The notes under the pieces were generated by a model, which was given only the letters and a program-made list of their open reading frames with translations, made no database searches and was not told where the DNA came from. From assembly GCA_031280545.1 (NCBI GenBank), contig JAITGP010000032.1, positions 1 through 17,480 on the forward strand: a stretch of 17,480 nucleotides of DNA, given 5' to 3'. The first letter of the stretch is position 1. The number at the start of each line of letters is the position of its first letter. Positions 1 through 7,163 of this stretch are shown one piece after another. Origin of the DNA: Candidatus Peribacteria bacterium (lineage in GTDB: Bacteria > Patescibacteria > JAEDAM01 > Absconditabacterales > Absconditicoccaceae). The translations under genes were made by a program, and so were the position numbers.

Positions 1-2
1 TA

Positions 3-62
3 AATGCTAATTATTATCTAAATGCTTCTCGGACTTTACCAGTTGTATTTGCTATAAATTAG
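3..62 (+). CDS. 3' end of an unidentified protein (partial)
   Basis: An open frame enters from the left edge and closes at TAG (60-62), giving a C-terminal tail that ends in NASRTLPVVFAIN. Only 19 residues are visible, so no family can be named. A strong palindrome about 15 bases further on would be a natural terminator for this gene, which supports its being real. The frame could still be chance, because any short stretch has a fair chance of being open. Confidence 0.4.
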   Translation, partial: NANYYLNASRTLPVVFAIN

Positions 63-77
63 GTAAAAACCAAAGAC

Positions 78-103
78 TAAAGGGCGATAATTATCGCCCT
101 TTA
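78..103. terminator. Perfect palindrome, probable bidirectional terminator
   Basis: The halves at 78-90 and 91-103 are exact reverse complements with a GGGCGATAA/TTATCGCCC core flanked by A and T runs. It lies between the tail of the upstream reading frame and the next gene start at 197. The shape fits an intrinsic terminator that works on either strand. The effective loop is the AT-rich centre. Confidence 0.6.
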
Positions 104-196
104 TTGATATGTAAAAAATCTAAAGGGATTTTGAATTGATTTTCTCTTCAGAAAGATAATCATAGTAACATATTTTAATCATAAAAATGTAGGCAT

Positions 197-1018
197 ATGA
201 ATCTATTTATTTTGCTATTAGCATGTGGGATATCCTTAAATAAAGAATATTTGTATCAAAACCTTCAACAAGAAACTATAGATACAAAAATCATATCCAC
301 TCACGATCAAAATTTATTTAATAAAAAAAATATAGACACATTCCTTTATATTATCCAAAAAAAAATAGAAAAACTATATTCGCAAAATACCTTACAACAC
401 TCTCCCCAAATTCAGCAATATAAAGATAAGATTATATCTCTTTCCCAAAAAAACTCTCCTCTCACACTTATTTCCAATGTTCGTGGAATTTTATGAACTA
501 TCAGAGAATGAGTGGAGGTTCCTTTATATGCTATTGGAGAATACTATTTTGCAGTTTGTGGCACCCAAGGAATACAAAATATTCCTGTTTGTATCAGATC
601 ACAAGATAACAGTCGTTTTGAATAAATACCATTTTATGGTGTACTTATTGCAAAAAGGGGAGATAAAAATTGGTATCCCTTTCTAGAAGTATATGACCAA
701 ATAAAAGAGATAGGATACCAATCTAATCTTCCTTATGCATTATGGATTGATGGCGGGAGATTGCGATTAAGTGTTGTTATTTGAAATGGATGAGGGTCTG
801 GTGAAGGGACAGAAAGCGTGTTTGTTTTAGAGGAAGACGGTAATTGGGAACTTATAGGATGTTATTATTATATCCCCGATATTTATGGACACGAATGAGA
901 CTTAAGATTTAGTTATAAGAATTATACTAATAGTGTGAATTATATTAGCACAATCTTAACCGGATTTACTACTTATCCCCTGGAGCAATGTAATCATAGT
1001 GTAAAAATATGAATTTAA
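197..1018 (+). pseudogene. Putative lipoprotein gene interrupted by an in-frame TAA
   Basis: Read with UGA as glycine, one frame runs from ATG 197 to TAA 1016-1018 (273 codons) with a single interruption, the TAA at 623-625. Both sides look like one protein: the frame is kept, codon use is similar, and in-frame UGAs occur on both sides (494, 509, 782, 791, 896, 1010). The N-terminus is very hydrophobic and carries a lipobox-like LLAC with Cys10, although it lacks the usual basic residues before the hydrophobic stretch. The second half (626-1018) has no good start codon near its beginning, so it is unlikely to be a separate gene. I recognise no family. It could be a pseudogene, a truncated 142-residue protein, or an intact gene with a sequencing error. 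The start at 197 is the first ATG after an in-frame TAA at 182-184. Confidence 0.55.
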
Positions 1019-1054
1019 AAGTTAATTAGAGTCCTTTTGTTTTATAATTAATCA

Positions 1055-1090
1055 TCAAGCAAAACTGCTTGAAACTCTCTTCTTTTTTCA
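1055..1090 (+). terminator. Probable intrinsic terminator
   Basis: TCAAGCA (1055-1061) and TGCTTGA (1066-1072) form a 7-bp stem with loop AAAC, followed by a pyrimidine-rich tract that includes TCTTTTTT. It sits about 40 bases after the stop of the interrupted lipoprotein gene. Confidence 0.5.
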
Positions 1091-1128
1091 TACAGTAAGA
1101 AAATAATTTACTCCTTTCTCATTTCTGT

Positions 1129-1680
1129 ATGCAACAACTGCGAGTCGATATCCTTCGAGAACTCAATAACGCTCGAGAATGGATTACTAATTCCTGGATT
1201 ATCTCCAAAATAGCGTTTTTTACGGGAACATCAAATCTCTGAGCTACCCTTATTTTTCTCCTGATCGTGGTAGAAATTCTGATTTTTTGTCTTTTTCTCC
1301 CTCTCCATCGCAAAATTTTAAGAAATCTTGAAAATGCTAAAAAAAGGCTGGTAAAACAGATCGATGAAATTATCTATTCCCTCGCAAAAACGCAGTATGA
1401 ATCACATATCTCCAGAAAAGAGCTTGGAGGAGACCCGCATATGGCGATGATGAAAGAAATGTTTAAAAGCGGAAGTTTTGAATATCTCAATAATATCTCT
1501 ATTATCAAAGAAAATGTTGGGAAAGTGGAACTTCTTCTGAGAAAACAAGTTGCTACTCCAGAGCAGTGGGAGGAAGTAGATGCCTGCCAAAAAAAGATGA
1601 AAAGGCTGATCTTTTGGAAGAATTTCATTGGATGGCTAATCACGATTTTTACTCTAGGGATTTATAAACCATTTCGATAA
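1129..1680 (+). CDS. Small membrane protein of unknown function
   Basis: The frame is 183 residues if the UGA at 1240-1242 (codon 38) is read as glycine; under the standard code only the C-terminal part would be called. The N-terminus (MQQLRVDILRELNNAREW) is amphipathic. It is followed by a transmembrane segment at about residues 38-59 that begins at the UGA glycine. Next comes a long charged helical region with a likely coiled coil (NLENAKKRLVKQIDEI), and finally a second hydrophobic stretch at about residues 160-183 ending KPFR. The layout loosely recalls small membrane-anchored helical proteins such as LemA, but the LemA motifs are absent. I do not recognise the family. No Shine-Dalgarno motif precedes ATG 1129; the leader is pyrimidine-rich. 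It appears to be a single-gene unit between the terminator at 1055 and the repeat at 1749. Confidence 0.72.
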
Positions 1681-1748
1681 GATCTACCTAAGAAAACTTT
1701 AAATAACTCGTAATAAATATATTTCGTACGAATATCTATTACCTCTCT

Positions 1749-1813
1749 GGATTCTATCCGCTTTGCGAGATTAGGTCGCTTCGGTTCACAAGTTCACCTT
1801 CGCTCAGAATGAC
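1749..1813. repeat. Possible REP-like interspersed intergenic element
   Basis: On the minus strand this stretch opens GTCATTCTGAGCGAAGG and closes GGATAGAATCC. That resembles the GTCATTC-GAGCGAAG ... GAATCC type of intergenic palindromic repeat scattered through many bacterial genomes (recalled, not searched). Short inverted ends (ATTCT/AGAAT) are visible. It lies between two convergent genes, a typical place for such elements. Only one copy is present in this window. Confidence 0.4.
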
Positions 1814-1841
1814 AAATGTAGAAGAGTTTTGAGAGTCTCAA

Positions 1842-1878
1842 TAAAAAAAAGATAGCTTCTATATCTAGGCTATCTTTT
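1842..1878 (-). terminator. Intrinsic terminator of the L27-L32 pair
   Basis: AAAAGATAGC (1847-1856) pairs with GCTATCTTTT (1869-1878). On the minus strand the stem is followed by a run of T (complement of the A-run at 1843-1850). It lies just after the L32 stop codon. It may also act on the plus strand for the gene ending at 1680. Confidence 0.7.
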
Positions 1879-1888
1879 ATTATATACA

Positions 1889-2119
1889 CTATGCATCCAC
1901 TACAGTTTCTTTAGACTTTGTCTTAATAGTGAGTACTTGTTTCCCTTTGTAGTATCCACATACAGGACAAACTCTATGAGCTAATTTGTTTGCTCCACAG
2001 TTTGCACATTTTGTAGTCTTGTAAGTATTGGTCAACTTTTTGAGGTTGATGGTTTTCCAAGTGGAATGTCTGCGATGAGTCTTCATCTTGGAAATTTTAT
2101 TTCTTGGACTGATATTCAT
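1889..2119 (-). CDS. rpmF: 50S ribosomal protein L32
   Basis: This 76-residue protein has the L32 layout. A basic N-terminus ([20 protein letters not shown]) matches the usual VPKRKTSK...RRSHWK pattern. It is followed by a zinc ribbon with two Cys-X2-Cys pairs, CANC and CPVC, and the characteristic [12 protein letters not shown] motif. It is a structural part of the large ribosomal subunit. The first ATG is kept because it aligns with the normal L32 N-terminus. It follows L27 on the same strand with a 38-base gap and ends at a terminator, so the two are probably one operon. L32 is more often paired with YceD/DUF177 or fatty-acid genes, so this L27-L32 order is lineage-specific. There is no UGA codon. 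Confidence 0.95.
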   Translation of the reverse strand: MNISPRNKISKMKTHRRHSTWKTINLKKLTNTYKTTKCANCGANKLAHRVCPVCGYYKGKQVLTIKTKSKETVVDA

Positions 2120-2157
2120 GTGAGATGAAAGATAAAGAATAAAAGGTTAAAGCTGGA

Positions 2158-2649
2158 TTACTCAGCTTTTTTGGTTGCAGGTTTTTTAACGGGAGCTTTT
2201 TTCTCTGCTTTAGGAGCTGTTTCTTTTTCTTTTTTAGCAGGAGCTTTCTTTGCAGGAGCTTTTTCAGCTTTTTCTGCCTTTGGAGCTTCCTCACTAGCTT
2301 CAACGGGAGCTTTTTCTATTTTAGGAGCAATTTTTTCAGCTTTCTTTACCTCTTTTGGAGCAACAACTGCCTCAGCAGGAATGATTTCTACTACCGTTTT
2401 AAGATATGTTCTTCCATCGAATCTTTTGAAGTTTTTCTTTTTGAAGCTAACTACTCCATCAATCGTAGCGTGGATCGTAAAATCTGCTCCAAGATAGGTG
2501 TTTTGTCCAGCAACATATTGAGACCCTTTTTGTCTAATAATGATATTTCCAGCGAGTGCCTTTTGTCCTCCGAAGAGTTTGACTCCGCGATATTTTGGTT
2601 GTGAATCCCTAAGGTTTTTTGCCGATCCAGCGGCTTTTTTGTGTGCCAT
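2158..2649 (-). CDS. rpmA: 50S ribosomal protein L27 with a long KAPE-rich tail
   Basis: Residues 1 to about 87 are a canonical L27: MAHKKAAGSAKNLRDSQP, then VKLFGGQ, IIIRQKGSQYVAG and a closing VSFKKKNFKRF. L27 sits near the peptidyl-transferase centre of the large subunit, with its N-terminus reaching towards the tRNA ends. The protein begins directly with MAHKK, so it lacks the cleaved N-terminal extension found in Firmicutes. What is unusual is the C-terminus: about 76 further residues composed almost only of Lys, Ala, Pro and Glu, with repeated KAPAKK and EKAP units. Ordinary L27 is about 85-90 residues, so the tail nearly doubles it. The tail is probably disordered. It is upstream of L32 in a likely two-gene operon. 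Confidence 0.96.
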   Translation of the reverse strand: MAHKKAAGSAKNLRDSQPKYRGVKLFGGQKALAGNIIIRQKGSQYVAGQNTYLGADFTIHATIDGVVSFKKKNFKRFDGRTYLKTVVEIIPAEAVVAPKEVKKAEKIAPKIEKAPVEASEEAPKAEKAEKAPAKKAPAKKEKETAPKAEKKAPVKKPATKKAE

Positions 2650-2770
2650 TTTTTCACGAATAAAAATAAAAGTAAAATCAGAAGTGCCCTTCGTTCGGTT
2701 GACAGCCCAAAGGAAAGGATACTGACAAAGCTTTTCCCATCCCCAAAGAGTGAGGAAGTACTATGGAGAT

Positions 2771-2798
2771 AGTTTACAGATTTCCACAGGATTTTCAA
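2771..2798 (-). promoter_or_regulatory. Possible promoter of the L27-L32 pair
   Basis: On the minus strand TTGAAA (complement of 2793-2798) is followed after 16 bases by TAAACT (complement of 2771-2776). This lies about 120 bases upstream of the L27 start. The -10 is a weak match, so this is tentative. Confidence 0.35.
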
Positions 2799-2825
2799 GG
2801 GAAAATAAAAAAAGATCAGCTTGAC

Positions 2826-2853
2826 TTGAAATCCTTTGGCAAATGCCTATACT
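2826..2853 (+). promoter_or_regulatory. Promoter of tRNA-His
   Basis: TTGAAA (2826-2831), 16-base spacer, TATACT (2848-2853), with the tRNA starting 15 bases after the -10. An overlapping TTGACT at 2821 would need a 21-base spacer and is less likely. Confidence 0.65.
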
Positions 2854-2868
2854 ACAAAGCACATTTGT

Positions 2869-2943
2869 GGCGGCTGTAGCTCAGTTGGTTAGAGCACTTG
2901 ATTGTGGTCCAAGGGGTCGTGAGTTCAATTCTCATCAGCCGCC
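2869..2943 (+). tRNA. tRNA-His (GTG)
   Basis: A complete cloverleaf is visible. The acceptor arm includes the extra G-1 (GGCGGCTG pairing with CAGCCGCC), as expected for tRNA-His. The D arm is GCTCAGTTGGTTAGAGC, the anticodon loop TTGTGGT carries GTG, and the T arm contains GTTCAATTC. CCA is not fully encoded (CAG follows). It is the only plus-strand tRNA in the window and stands apart from the main tRNA array. Confidence 0.95.
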
Positions 2944-3098
2944 CAGTTAAATTGTTTAGTGAGTAATTAATTTGCATATATACGTAAAGACTTGGTTTTA
3001 TTGGTTTAAAATCCGAGTTTTTTTAAAGGAAAGAGGTAGGGCGATGGGGAAAATTTTACATCACATTCGTCATATATGGATTATTATATGTGGATTAT

Positions 3099-3117
3099 TC
3101 TCCTCCTTTGGAGGAGG
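3099..3117. repeat. Palindrome upstream of the DUF559 gene
   Basis: CTCCTCC (3100-3106), loop TTT, GGAGGAG (3110-3116). It stands out as a GC-rich patch in AT-rich DNA and is followed by GGGTAGGGTGGTTAAATA. From memory, CCTCCTTTGGAGGAGG-type palindromes recur next to DUF559 genes in several phyla, which would suggest that palindrome and gene travel together. This recollection was not checked by a search. Confidence 0.5.
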
Positions 3118-3171
3118 GGTAGGGTGGTTAAATACAGTAGAAATCCCCTTAAAAATACCTACAACTTCCTT

Positions 3172-3558
3172 ATGCGTTCTACCATAAATTATAAAAAACT
3201 TCCTTACAACCCAAAGCTTAGAGATAGAGCAAAAGCATTTCGTAAAGCTGGATATTTACATGAAGTACTATTTCGGAATCCAGTAAAAAATAAACAGTTA
3301 AATGGATTAGATTTTGATAGACAGAAAATTATTGGGAATTATATTGTTGATTTTTATTGTGCATCTCTAAATTTAGTTGTTGAGTTAGATGGTACTTCTC
3401 ACGATAATAAGACTGAATATGATGCTGAAAGAACTGCCTATTTAGAAAGTTTAGAATTAGTTATTTTGCATTATACTGCAAAAGAAATTTTTCAAAATAT
3501 GGATAGTGTAATGATAGATCTAAAAGAGAGAACAAGAAAATTGAGTGGTGATAAATAA
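3172..3558 (+). CDS. DUF559 (Vsr-like) endonuclease-domain protein
   Basis: The 128-residue product has the DUF559 signature. There is an N-terminal LRDRAKAFRKAGYLHEVLF segment, then KNKQLNGLDFDRQKIIGNYIVDFYC, then LNLVVELDGTSHD, where the acidic residues and the ELDG strand are those of the PD-(D/E)XK/Vsr-type nuclease fold. The C-terminal half (YDAERTAYLESLELVILHYT) is also typical. DUF559 proteins are predicted DNA endonucleases, often mobile, and usually of unknown biological role. I chose ATG 3172 because the family similarity begins just after it. An upstream in-frame ATG at 3076 would read through the palindrome and add 32 unrelated residues. No UGA codons occur, so the gene would be readable in either genetic code, which would suit a transferred gene. 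Confidence 0.85.
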   Translation: MRSTINYKKLPYNPKLRDRAKAFRKAGYLHEVLFRNPVKNKQLNGLDFDRQKIIGNYIVDFYCASLNLVVELDGTSHDNKTEYDAERTAYLESLELVILHYTAKEIFQNMDSVMIDLKERTRKLSGDK

Positions 3559-3598
3559 TGGAATGATAATATCATCAATTCTACTTCTCTTTTTTAAT

Positions 3599-3626
3599 TT
3601 GATTTCCTTTAAATTTTAACTATAAA
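3599..3626 (+). promoter_or_regulatory. Promoter of the small membrane protein gene
   Basis: TTGATT (3599-3604), 16-base spacer, TATAAA (3621-3626), 31 bases before ATG 3658. Confidence 0.5.
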
Positions 3627-3657
3627 CAAAACTACTTTATTACTCCTCTCTGACAAG

Positions 3658-3936
3658 ATGCTCCTTACAATTTTCTCTTTCGTGGCTCTGGCAATAGGAT
3701 GCTCAGTTTTATTTTTTCTTTTTTATGGGATTATTACTCTGGTTTTCAATCCCACGGAGCAATCTTATCAAAAGCTGATCAGACTTTCTGCTCAGTTATT
3801 GGTGGCAATCATTCTCTTTGTAGTGAGTGTGTTTCTCGTTAATAGTTTCCTTGCAAATACGGGTCTCTACGCTCGACAATTTAACTTTAGTGATATTGCT
3901 TGGACGGTTGGACAGTGGTTACAATGGAGATTCTAA
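3658..3936 (+). CDS. Two-helix membrane protein, function unknown
   Basis: The 92-residue protein has two strong transmembrane segments at about residues 4-30 and 45-66. They are separated by a short polar loop (NPTEQSYQKLIR) and followed by an amphipathic tail ending in WTVGQWLQWRF. The two-helix layout with a short polar turn resembles the small pilin-like/TrbC-VirB2 type proteins common in CPR bacteria, but no specific motif confirms this. The start is the first ATG in the frame, preceded by a pyrimidine-rich leader without a Shine-Dalgarno motif. A promoter lies 31 bases upstream. The gene is followed by the SLT-domain gene behind its own promoter. Confidence 0.68.
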   Translation: MLLTIFSFVALAIGCSVLFFLFYGIITLVFNPTEQSYQKLIRLSAQLLVAIILFVVSVFLVNSFLANTGLYARQFNFSDIAWTVGQWLQWRF

Positions 3937-4002
3937 TTTTCTGCCCAAATACTAATTCATAATGAAATGTCAAGGTAGACGCACTTATAAAGTCAGTTTT
4001 TT

Positions 4003-4030
4003 TTGCTTTTTGAAAGATTCGGCGTATACT
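4003..4030 (+). promoter_or_regulatory. Promoter of the SLT-domain gene
   Basis: TTGCTT (4003-4008), 16-base spacer, TATACT (4025-4030), 32 bases before ATG 4063. Confidence 0.6.
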
Positions 4031-4062
4031 AGAGAGTAGATTTTACCTTCTTTTTCAATCCG

Positions 4063-6570
4063 ATGTCTAATAATGTAAAAATTAAAGCTCTCCAAGTGGA
4101 AAAAGAGCAAAAAGAACAAAAAATAAAGGAGGTGGTTGACCAACTGGCTACTTTATCTAGTGAAGCCAGGGATGAAGCCAAAGAAACCATCAAACAACAG
4201 CTCAAACAGCTCAAAATCGAAAGAGAAGAAATTTTAGGAAAACTGAAAAATGAGATTGGAGATCAGCTGACAGCGACGGTAGATGAAATAGAAAAAGCGA
4301 ATTTGCAAGACCTTCTAGAAAAATATGAAAGAGAAGAATGGGAAAATCAAAGCTATTATCTGGGGGTGATTACCATCATTGAGCAAGATACTACCGAGAA
4401 TGGACTAGAGCTCCAAACCCTCCTCAAAATCCAAGAAAAAGCTGAACAACAGGAAAGGGTAAGTACCATTTCTACTTACGAACTCCTCAAAACTTCTACC
4501 ACAGCCGATAATCTTAAAGTTGCTTTGGGAAACACTTCCCTAGATAAACGTTTTGAAAAACTTGGTGTAAGTTCTGATCCTGAAAAAAGATTAGAAGCGA
4601 CCTTAGAACGTGCTCACGAAGTAGCAAAGCAATTTGTAGATTGGAAACTTTTTGATAGTGAAGCAGAAAAACAAAAAAATCCAGAATTAGTAAAGTATGC
4701 TCATGAGGTGATTGCTCCAGGAATTGAGCGATATTTGCTAGAGCTTCTTAAAGGGAAAGAAGGAGAAGATAACCATGCGAATAATCAGGAAGTTTTATCT
4801 TTCTTGCAGAATTTTAAGGTAAACTCCATCAAAGGGGCGTTTGATAGTGCTATGGGACTGGCACAAGGAGCCAGTGAAGCCTATGTTGCGATCAAATCGA
4901 TGACGAGAGCATTAGACTTTCTGAGTATCCACAAAAAGGATTCTACTTTCCTCCAAAAGCTAAAAACTGCAGATATGCTGAGAAACCCAGCTCATTTCAG
5001 AGATTTTCTTCTCCTGCCTGAATGGCAAAATAAAGATGCCCAAGGAGAAGATTCTGATTTATACAAGGTAAAACGAGACCAACTCCAAATCCCTTTTGAT
5101 CCTGCAGAAAAAGCGTTTGGACTCACTGAGCAGGACAAACAAGAAGTGCTGGTTCGTATTGGAAGTATTGATGTCCAACCCACTCCAGAAACCGCTTCCA
5201 GAATTTTAGACCTGATGGAAAAATCTCCTGACCTCCTCAAAGGACTACAGAAAGGAAAAGAATCAATTCTGAAAACGGGGGATGCTCTCTCTGGTCCTCT
5301 GAGCCTGTTTGAATCACTAGGAGTAGACCTGACGAAATATGTTGAAAATAATCCTGTTTTAAAAGGGATTATTAATTTTGTCTTGAGTCTCTTTGGATTC
5401 CCAGGTGGTTTCGATGGCTGGAAGAGAAGAAAATTTCAAAAACCGATTGAGGAAGACCTTGGAAACGATATTGAGGCCGAAGCAAGGAGAAATCAGATTG
5501 CAGATTTATATGCCTCTTACCAACAAACCCTTCCCGCAGATCCTAAGCCAGAAGACTCTCTTTATGAAATCTACAATAAAAAAGGAATCAGATTCCTAAA
5601 AAATAGCGAACAGTTTTTCAAAATCGATCAGCCTACTTTGCAGGCTACCTTGAAAGATAAACTTGATACTGCAACACTCAATCCTTTAGCGGTCAAGGCA
5701 GTCTTAGGCGGAACGTATGTAAAAACCGTAGATAAAAAGCTGGTAGTAGATACCGAGAAAATCGAGCAAAATAAAGATCTTTTCATCGAAAATTATCTCA
5801 AATTCAGCACCCAACATTTAGCAAAAAATGCTGACTACCTTTCAAAGATTGATTCAACCGACACGGTAGTTTTCACGATGATTTCTTCCCTCTTCGTCCA
5901 AGAAAAACATGTGATCAATGGAATCAAAGCAGAGATATTTTTGCCAGGAGACTTTATAGAAACTACGGAAATTCCTCAACCTGCACCACAAATTCCTTCC
6001 TCTGTAGAACATCAAACAAATGAAACAGAATCTTTACAAGGATATACAGGAGAATTAATGTATTTCGATAATATACCTGGGACAGAAGAAGAAAAGAAAG
6101 CCTTTAAAGCAAAAGTAGAAGAAATATCCAAAGAATTACAAATTAATCCCAATCGGCTTATGCTGGTAATGAAGAAAGAAAGCGGACTTAAGCATGCTAT
6201 AGTTAATAAAGAAGGTGGAGCAACAGGGCTGATCCAGTTTATGCCGACTACTGCAAAAAATTTGGGAACAAGTACAGAGAAATTAAAACAAATGACAGCA
6301 GTTCAACAGTTGGAGTATGTAAAAAAATATTATCAAAAGAATGCAGGAAACTTTAAAAGCTATGATGATTTACGTCTCTATACTTTTTTCCCTGCAGCAA
6401 TGGGAAAACCGGACGATTATGTTTTTGAAACACCAACCTTATCGGCACAAACGATAGCAAAACAAAATCATCGGGGAAAAGATCAAATTACTATGGCAGA
6501 TTATAAAGAAAGACTAAAAACTACGGTCACAGAAAATGTTCCTCCAGAGTATCAAAATCAATTTGCATAA
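4063..6570 (+). CDS. Large coiled-coil protein with C-terminal SLT transglycosylase domain
   Basis: The product is 835 residues. Residues 1 to about 110 are highly charged and helical (VEKEQKEQKIKEVVDQ), a likely coiled coil. The middle 570 residues are mostly helical and unrecognised, with one hydrophobic stretch at about 427-450 (IINFVLSLFGFPGGF). The C-terminal part (about 690-800) is a lysozyme-like SLT domain: INPNRLMLVMKKESGL with candidate catalytic Glu706, then GATGLIQFMPTTAKNLG, then LRLYTFFPAAMGKPDDY. SLT enzymes cut the MurNAc-GlcNAc bond of peptidoglycan to form 1,6-anhydroMurNAc. No signal peptide is visible, so the protein either leaves by another route or acts as part of a secretion, pilus or phage-like machine. 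It contains no UGA codon in 835 residues, unlike its neighbours. The domain call is firm; the biological role is inferred. Confidence 0.85.
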   Translation: MSNNVKIKALQVEKEQKEQKIKEVVDQLATLSSEARDEAKETIKQQLKQLKIEREEILGKLKNEIGDQLTATVDEIEKANLQDLLEKYEREEWENQSYYLGVITIIEQDTTENGLELQTLLKIQEKAEQQERVSTISTYELLKTSTTADNLKVALGNTSLDKRFEKLGVSSDPEKRLEATLERAHEVAKQFVDWKLFDSEAEKQKNPELVKYAHEVIAPGIERYLLELLKGKEGEDNHANNQEVLSFLQNFKVNSIKGAFDSAMGLAQGASEAYVAIKSMTRALDFLSIHKKDSTFLQKLKTADMLRNPAHFRDFLLLPEWQNKDAQGEDSDLYKVKRDQLQIPFDPAEKAFGLTEQDKQEVLVRIGSIDVQPTPETASRILDLMEKSPDLLKGLQKGKESILKTGDALSGPLSLFESLGVDLTKYVENNPVLKGIINFVLSLFGFPGGFDGWKRRKFQKPIEEDLGNDIEAEARRNQIADLYASYQQTLPADPKPEDSLYEIYNKKGIRFLKNSEQFFKIDQPTLQATLKDKLDTATLNPLAVKAVLGGTYVKTVDKKLVVDTEKIEQNKDLFIENYLKFSTQHLAKNADYLSKIDSTDTVVFTMISSLFVQEKHVINGIKAEIFLPGDFIETTEIPQPAPQIPSSVEHQTNETESLQGYTGELMYFDNIPGTEEEKKAFKAKVEEISKELQINPNRLMLVMKKESGLKHAIVNKEGGATGLIQFMPTTAKNLGTSTEKLKQMTAVQQLEYVKKYYQKNAGNFKSYDDLRLYTFFPAAMGKPDDYVFETPTLSAQTIAKQNHRGKDQITMADYKERLKTTVTENVPPEYQNQFA

Positions 6571-6596
6571 AATAAAAAAATTACACTTCTGTGTGC
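6571..6596 (-). terminator. Possible terminator at the end of the tRNA array
   Basis: A short stem (ACAC 6583-6586 with GTGT 6591-6594) precedes, on the minus strand, a T-rich run (complement of 6571-6580). It lies just downstream of tRNA-Gly and between convergent units. The stem is weak. Confidence 0.4.
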
Positions 6597-6607
6597 AATC
6601 CTTTTAA

Positions 6608-6684
6608 TGGAGCGGGTGACGGGACTCGAACCCGCAACAGTCTGCTTGGAAGGCAGGAACTCTAGCCAATTGAGTTACACCCGC
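6608..6684 (-). tRNA. tRNA-Gly (TCC)
   Basis: Acceptor GCGGGTG pairs with CACCCGC, discriminator T, CCA encoded. The anticodon loop CTTCCAA gives TCC, which reads GGA and probably GGG. U73 and C35-C36 are the usual glycine identity elements. This is not the UGA-decoding tRNA-Gly, which would need anticodon TCA. It is the last gene of the minus-strand array. Confidence 0.96.
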
Positions 6685-6760
6685 ATCAATGTTTACTTAA
6701 TAATAACAATTTTACTCAGTTTTTTCAAGAGATTTTTTTTGATTTTTATATGCCACTAAA

Positions 6761-6837
6761 TGGCGGGATGGAAGGGACTCGAACCCTCGACCTCCTGCGT
6801 GACAGGCAGGCGTTCTAACCAGCTGAACTACCACCCC
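6761..6837 (-). tRNA. tRNA-Asp (GTC)
   Basis: Acceptor GGGGTGG/CCATCCC with one G-T pair, discriminator G, CCA encoded. Anticodon loop CTGTCAC carries GTC between CCTGC and GCAGG. The T loop TTCGAGT is canonical. Confidence 0.96.
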
Positions 6838-6846
6838 ATAAAATAA

Positions 6847-6921
6847 TGGCGGTCTTACGGGGAATCGAACCCCGATTAGAAGATTGAAAGTCTCCTGTCC
6901 TGACCGTTAGACGATAAGACC
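6847..6921 (-). tRNA. tRNA-Glu (TTC)
   Basis: Acceptor GGTCTTA/TAAGACC, discriminator G, CCA encoded. The anticodon loop CTTTCAA carries TTC. T arm CGGGG TTCGATT CCCCG. Confidence 0.96.
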
Positions 6922-6937
6922 ACGCTTTTACAGGACT

Positions 6938-7010
6938 TGGGCGTGGTTGGTTTCGAACCAACGACCAATCGGTTATGAGCCGACTGCTCTAACCCCTGAG
7001 CTACACACCC
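6938..7010 (-). tRNA. tRNA with CAT anticodon (elongator Met, possibly Ile2)
   Basis: Acceptor GGGTGTG/CACGCCC, discriminator A, CCA not encoded. Anticodon loop CTCATAA between TCGG and CCGA. It lacks the GGG/CCC anticodon stem of initiators, so it is an elongator methionine tRNA or an isoleucine tRNA whose C34 is changed to lysidine. Sequence alone does not settle which. Confidence 0.9.
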
Positions 7011-7044
7011 ATAAAGATATGGGAGTATGTTGGATTTTTTCTAA

Positions 7045-7121
7045 TGGTGGGTGATATAGGACTCGAACCTATGACCCTCTGCTTGTAAGGCAGATGCTCT
7101 AGCCAACTGAGCTAATCACCC
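7045..7121 (-). tRNA. tRNA-Val (TAC)
   Basis: Acceptor GGGTGAT/ATCACCC, discriminator A, CCA encoded. The anticodon loop CTTACAA carries TAC between TCTGC and GCAGA. It is the evident parent of the degenerate copy next to it (7164-7230): the first 27 bases of the two are identical. Confidence 0.96.
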
Positions 7122-7163
7122 ATGGTATTTTCACCAACATAATTACCCATTCTTTTTCTTTTT

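Noticed and set aside
2171..2497. Plus-strand open frame opposite rpmA rich in Ala, Phe and Ser
   Set aside because: It is the complement of the Lys/Ala/Pro tail of L27, a composition artefact.
2699..2723. TTGACA followed by GATACT as a plus-strand promoter
   Set aside because: The spacer is only 13 bases.
2972..3187. 71-codon plus-strand frame between tRNA-His and the DUF559 gene
   Set aside because: It reads through the palindrome, overlaps the start of the DUF559 gene in another frame and shows no motif.
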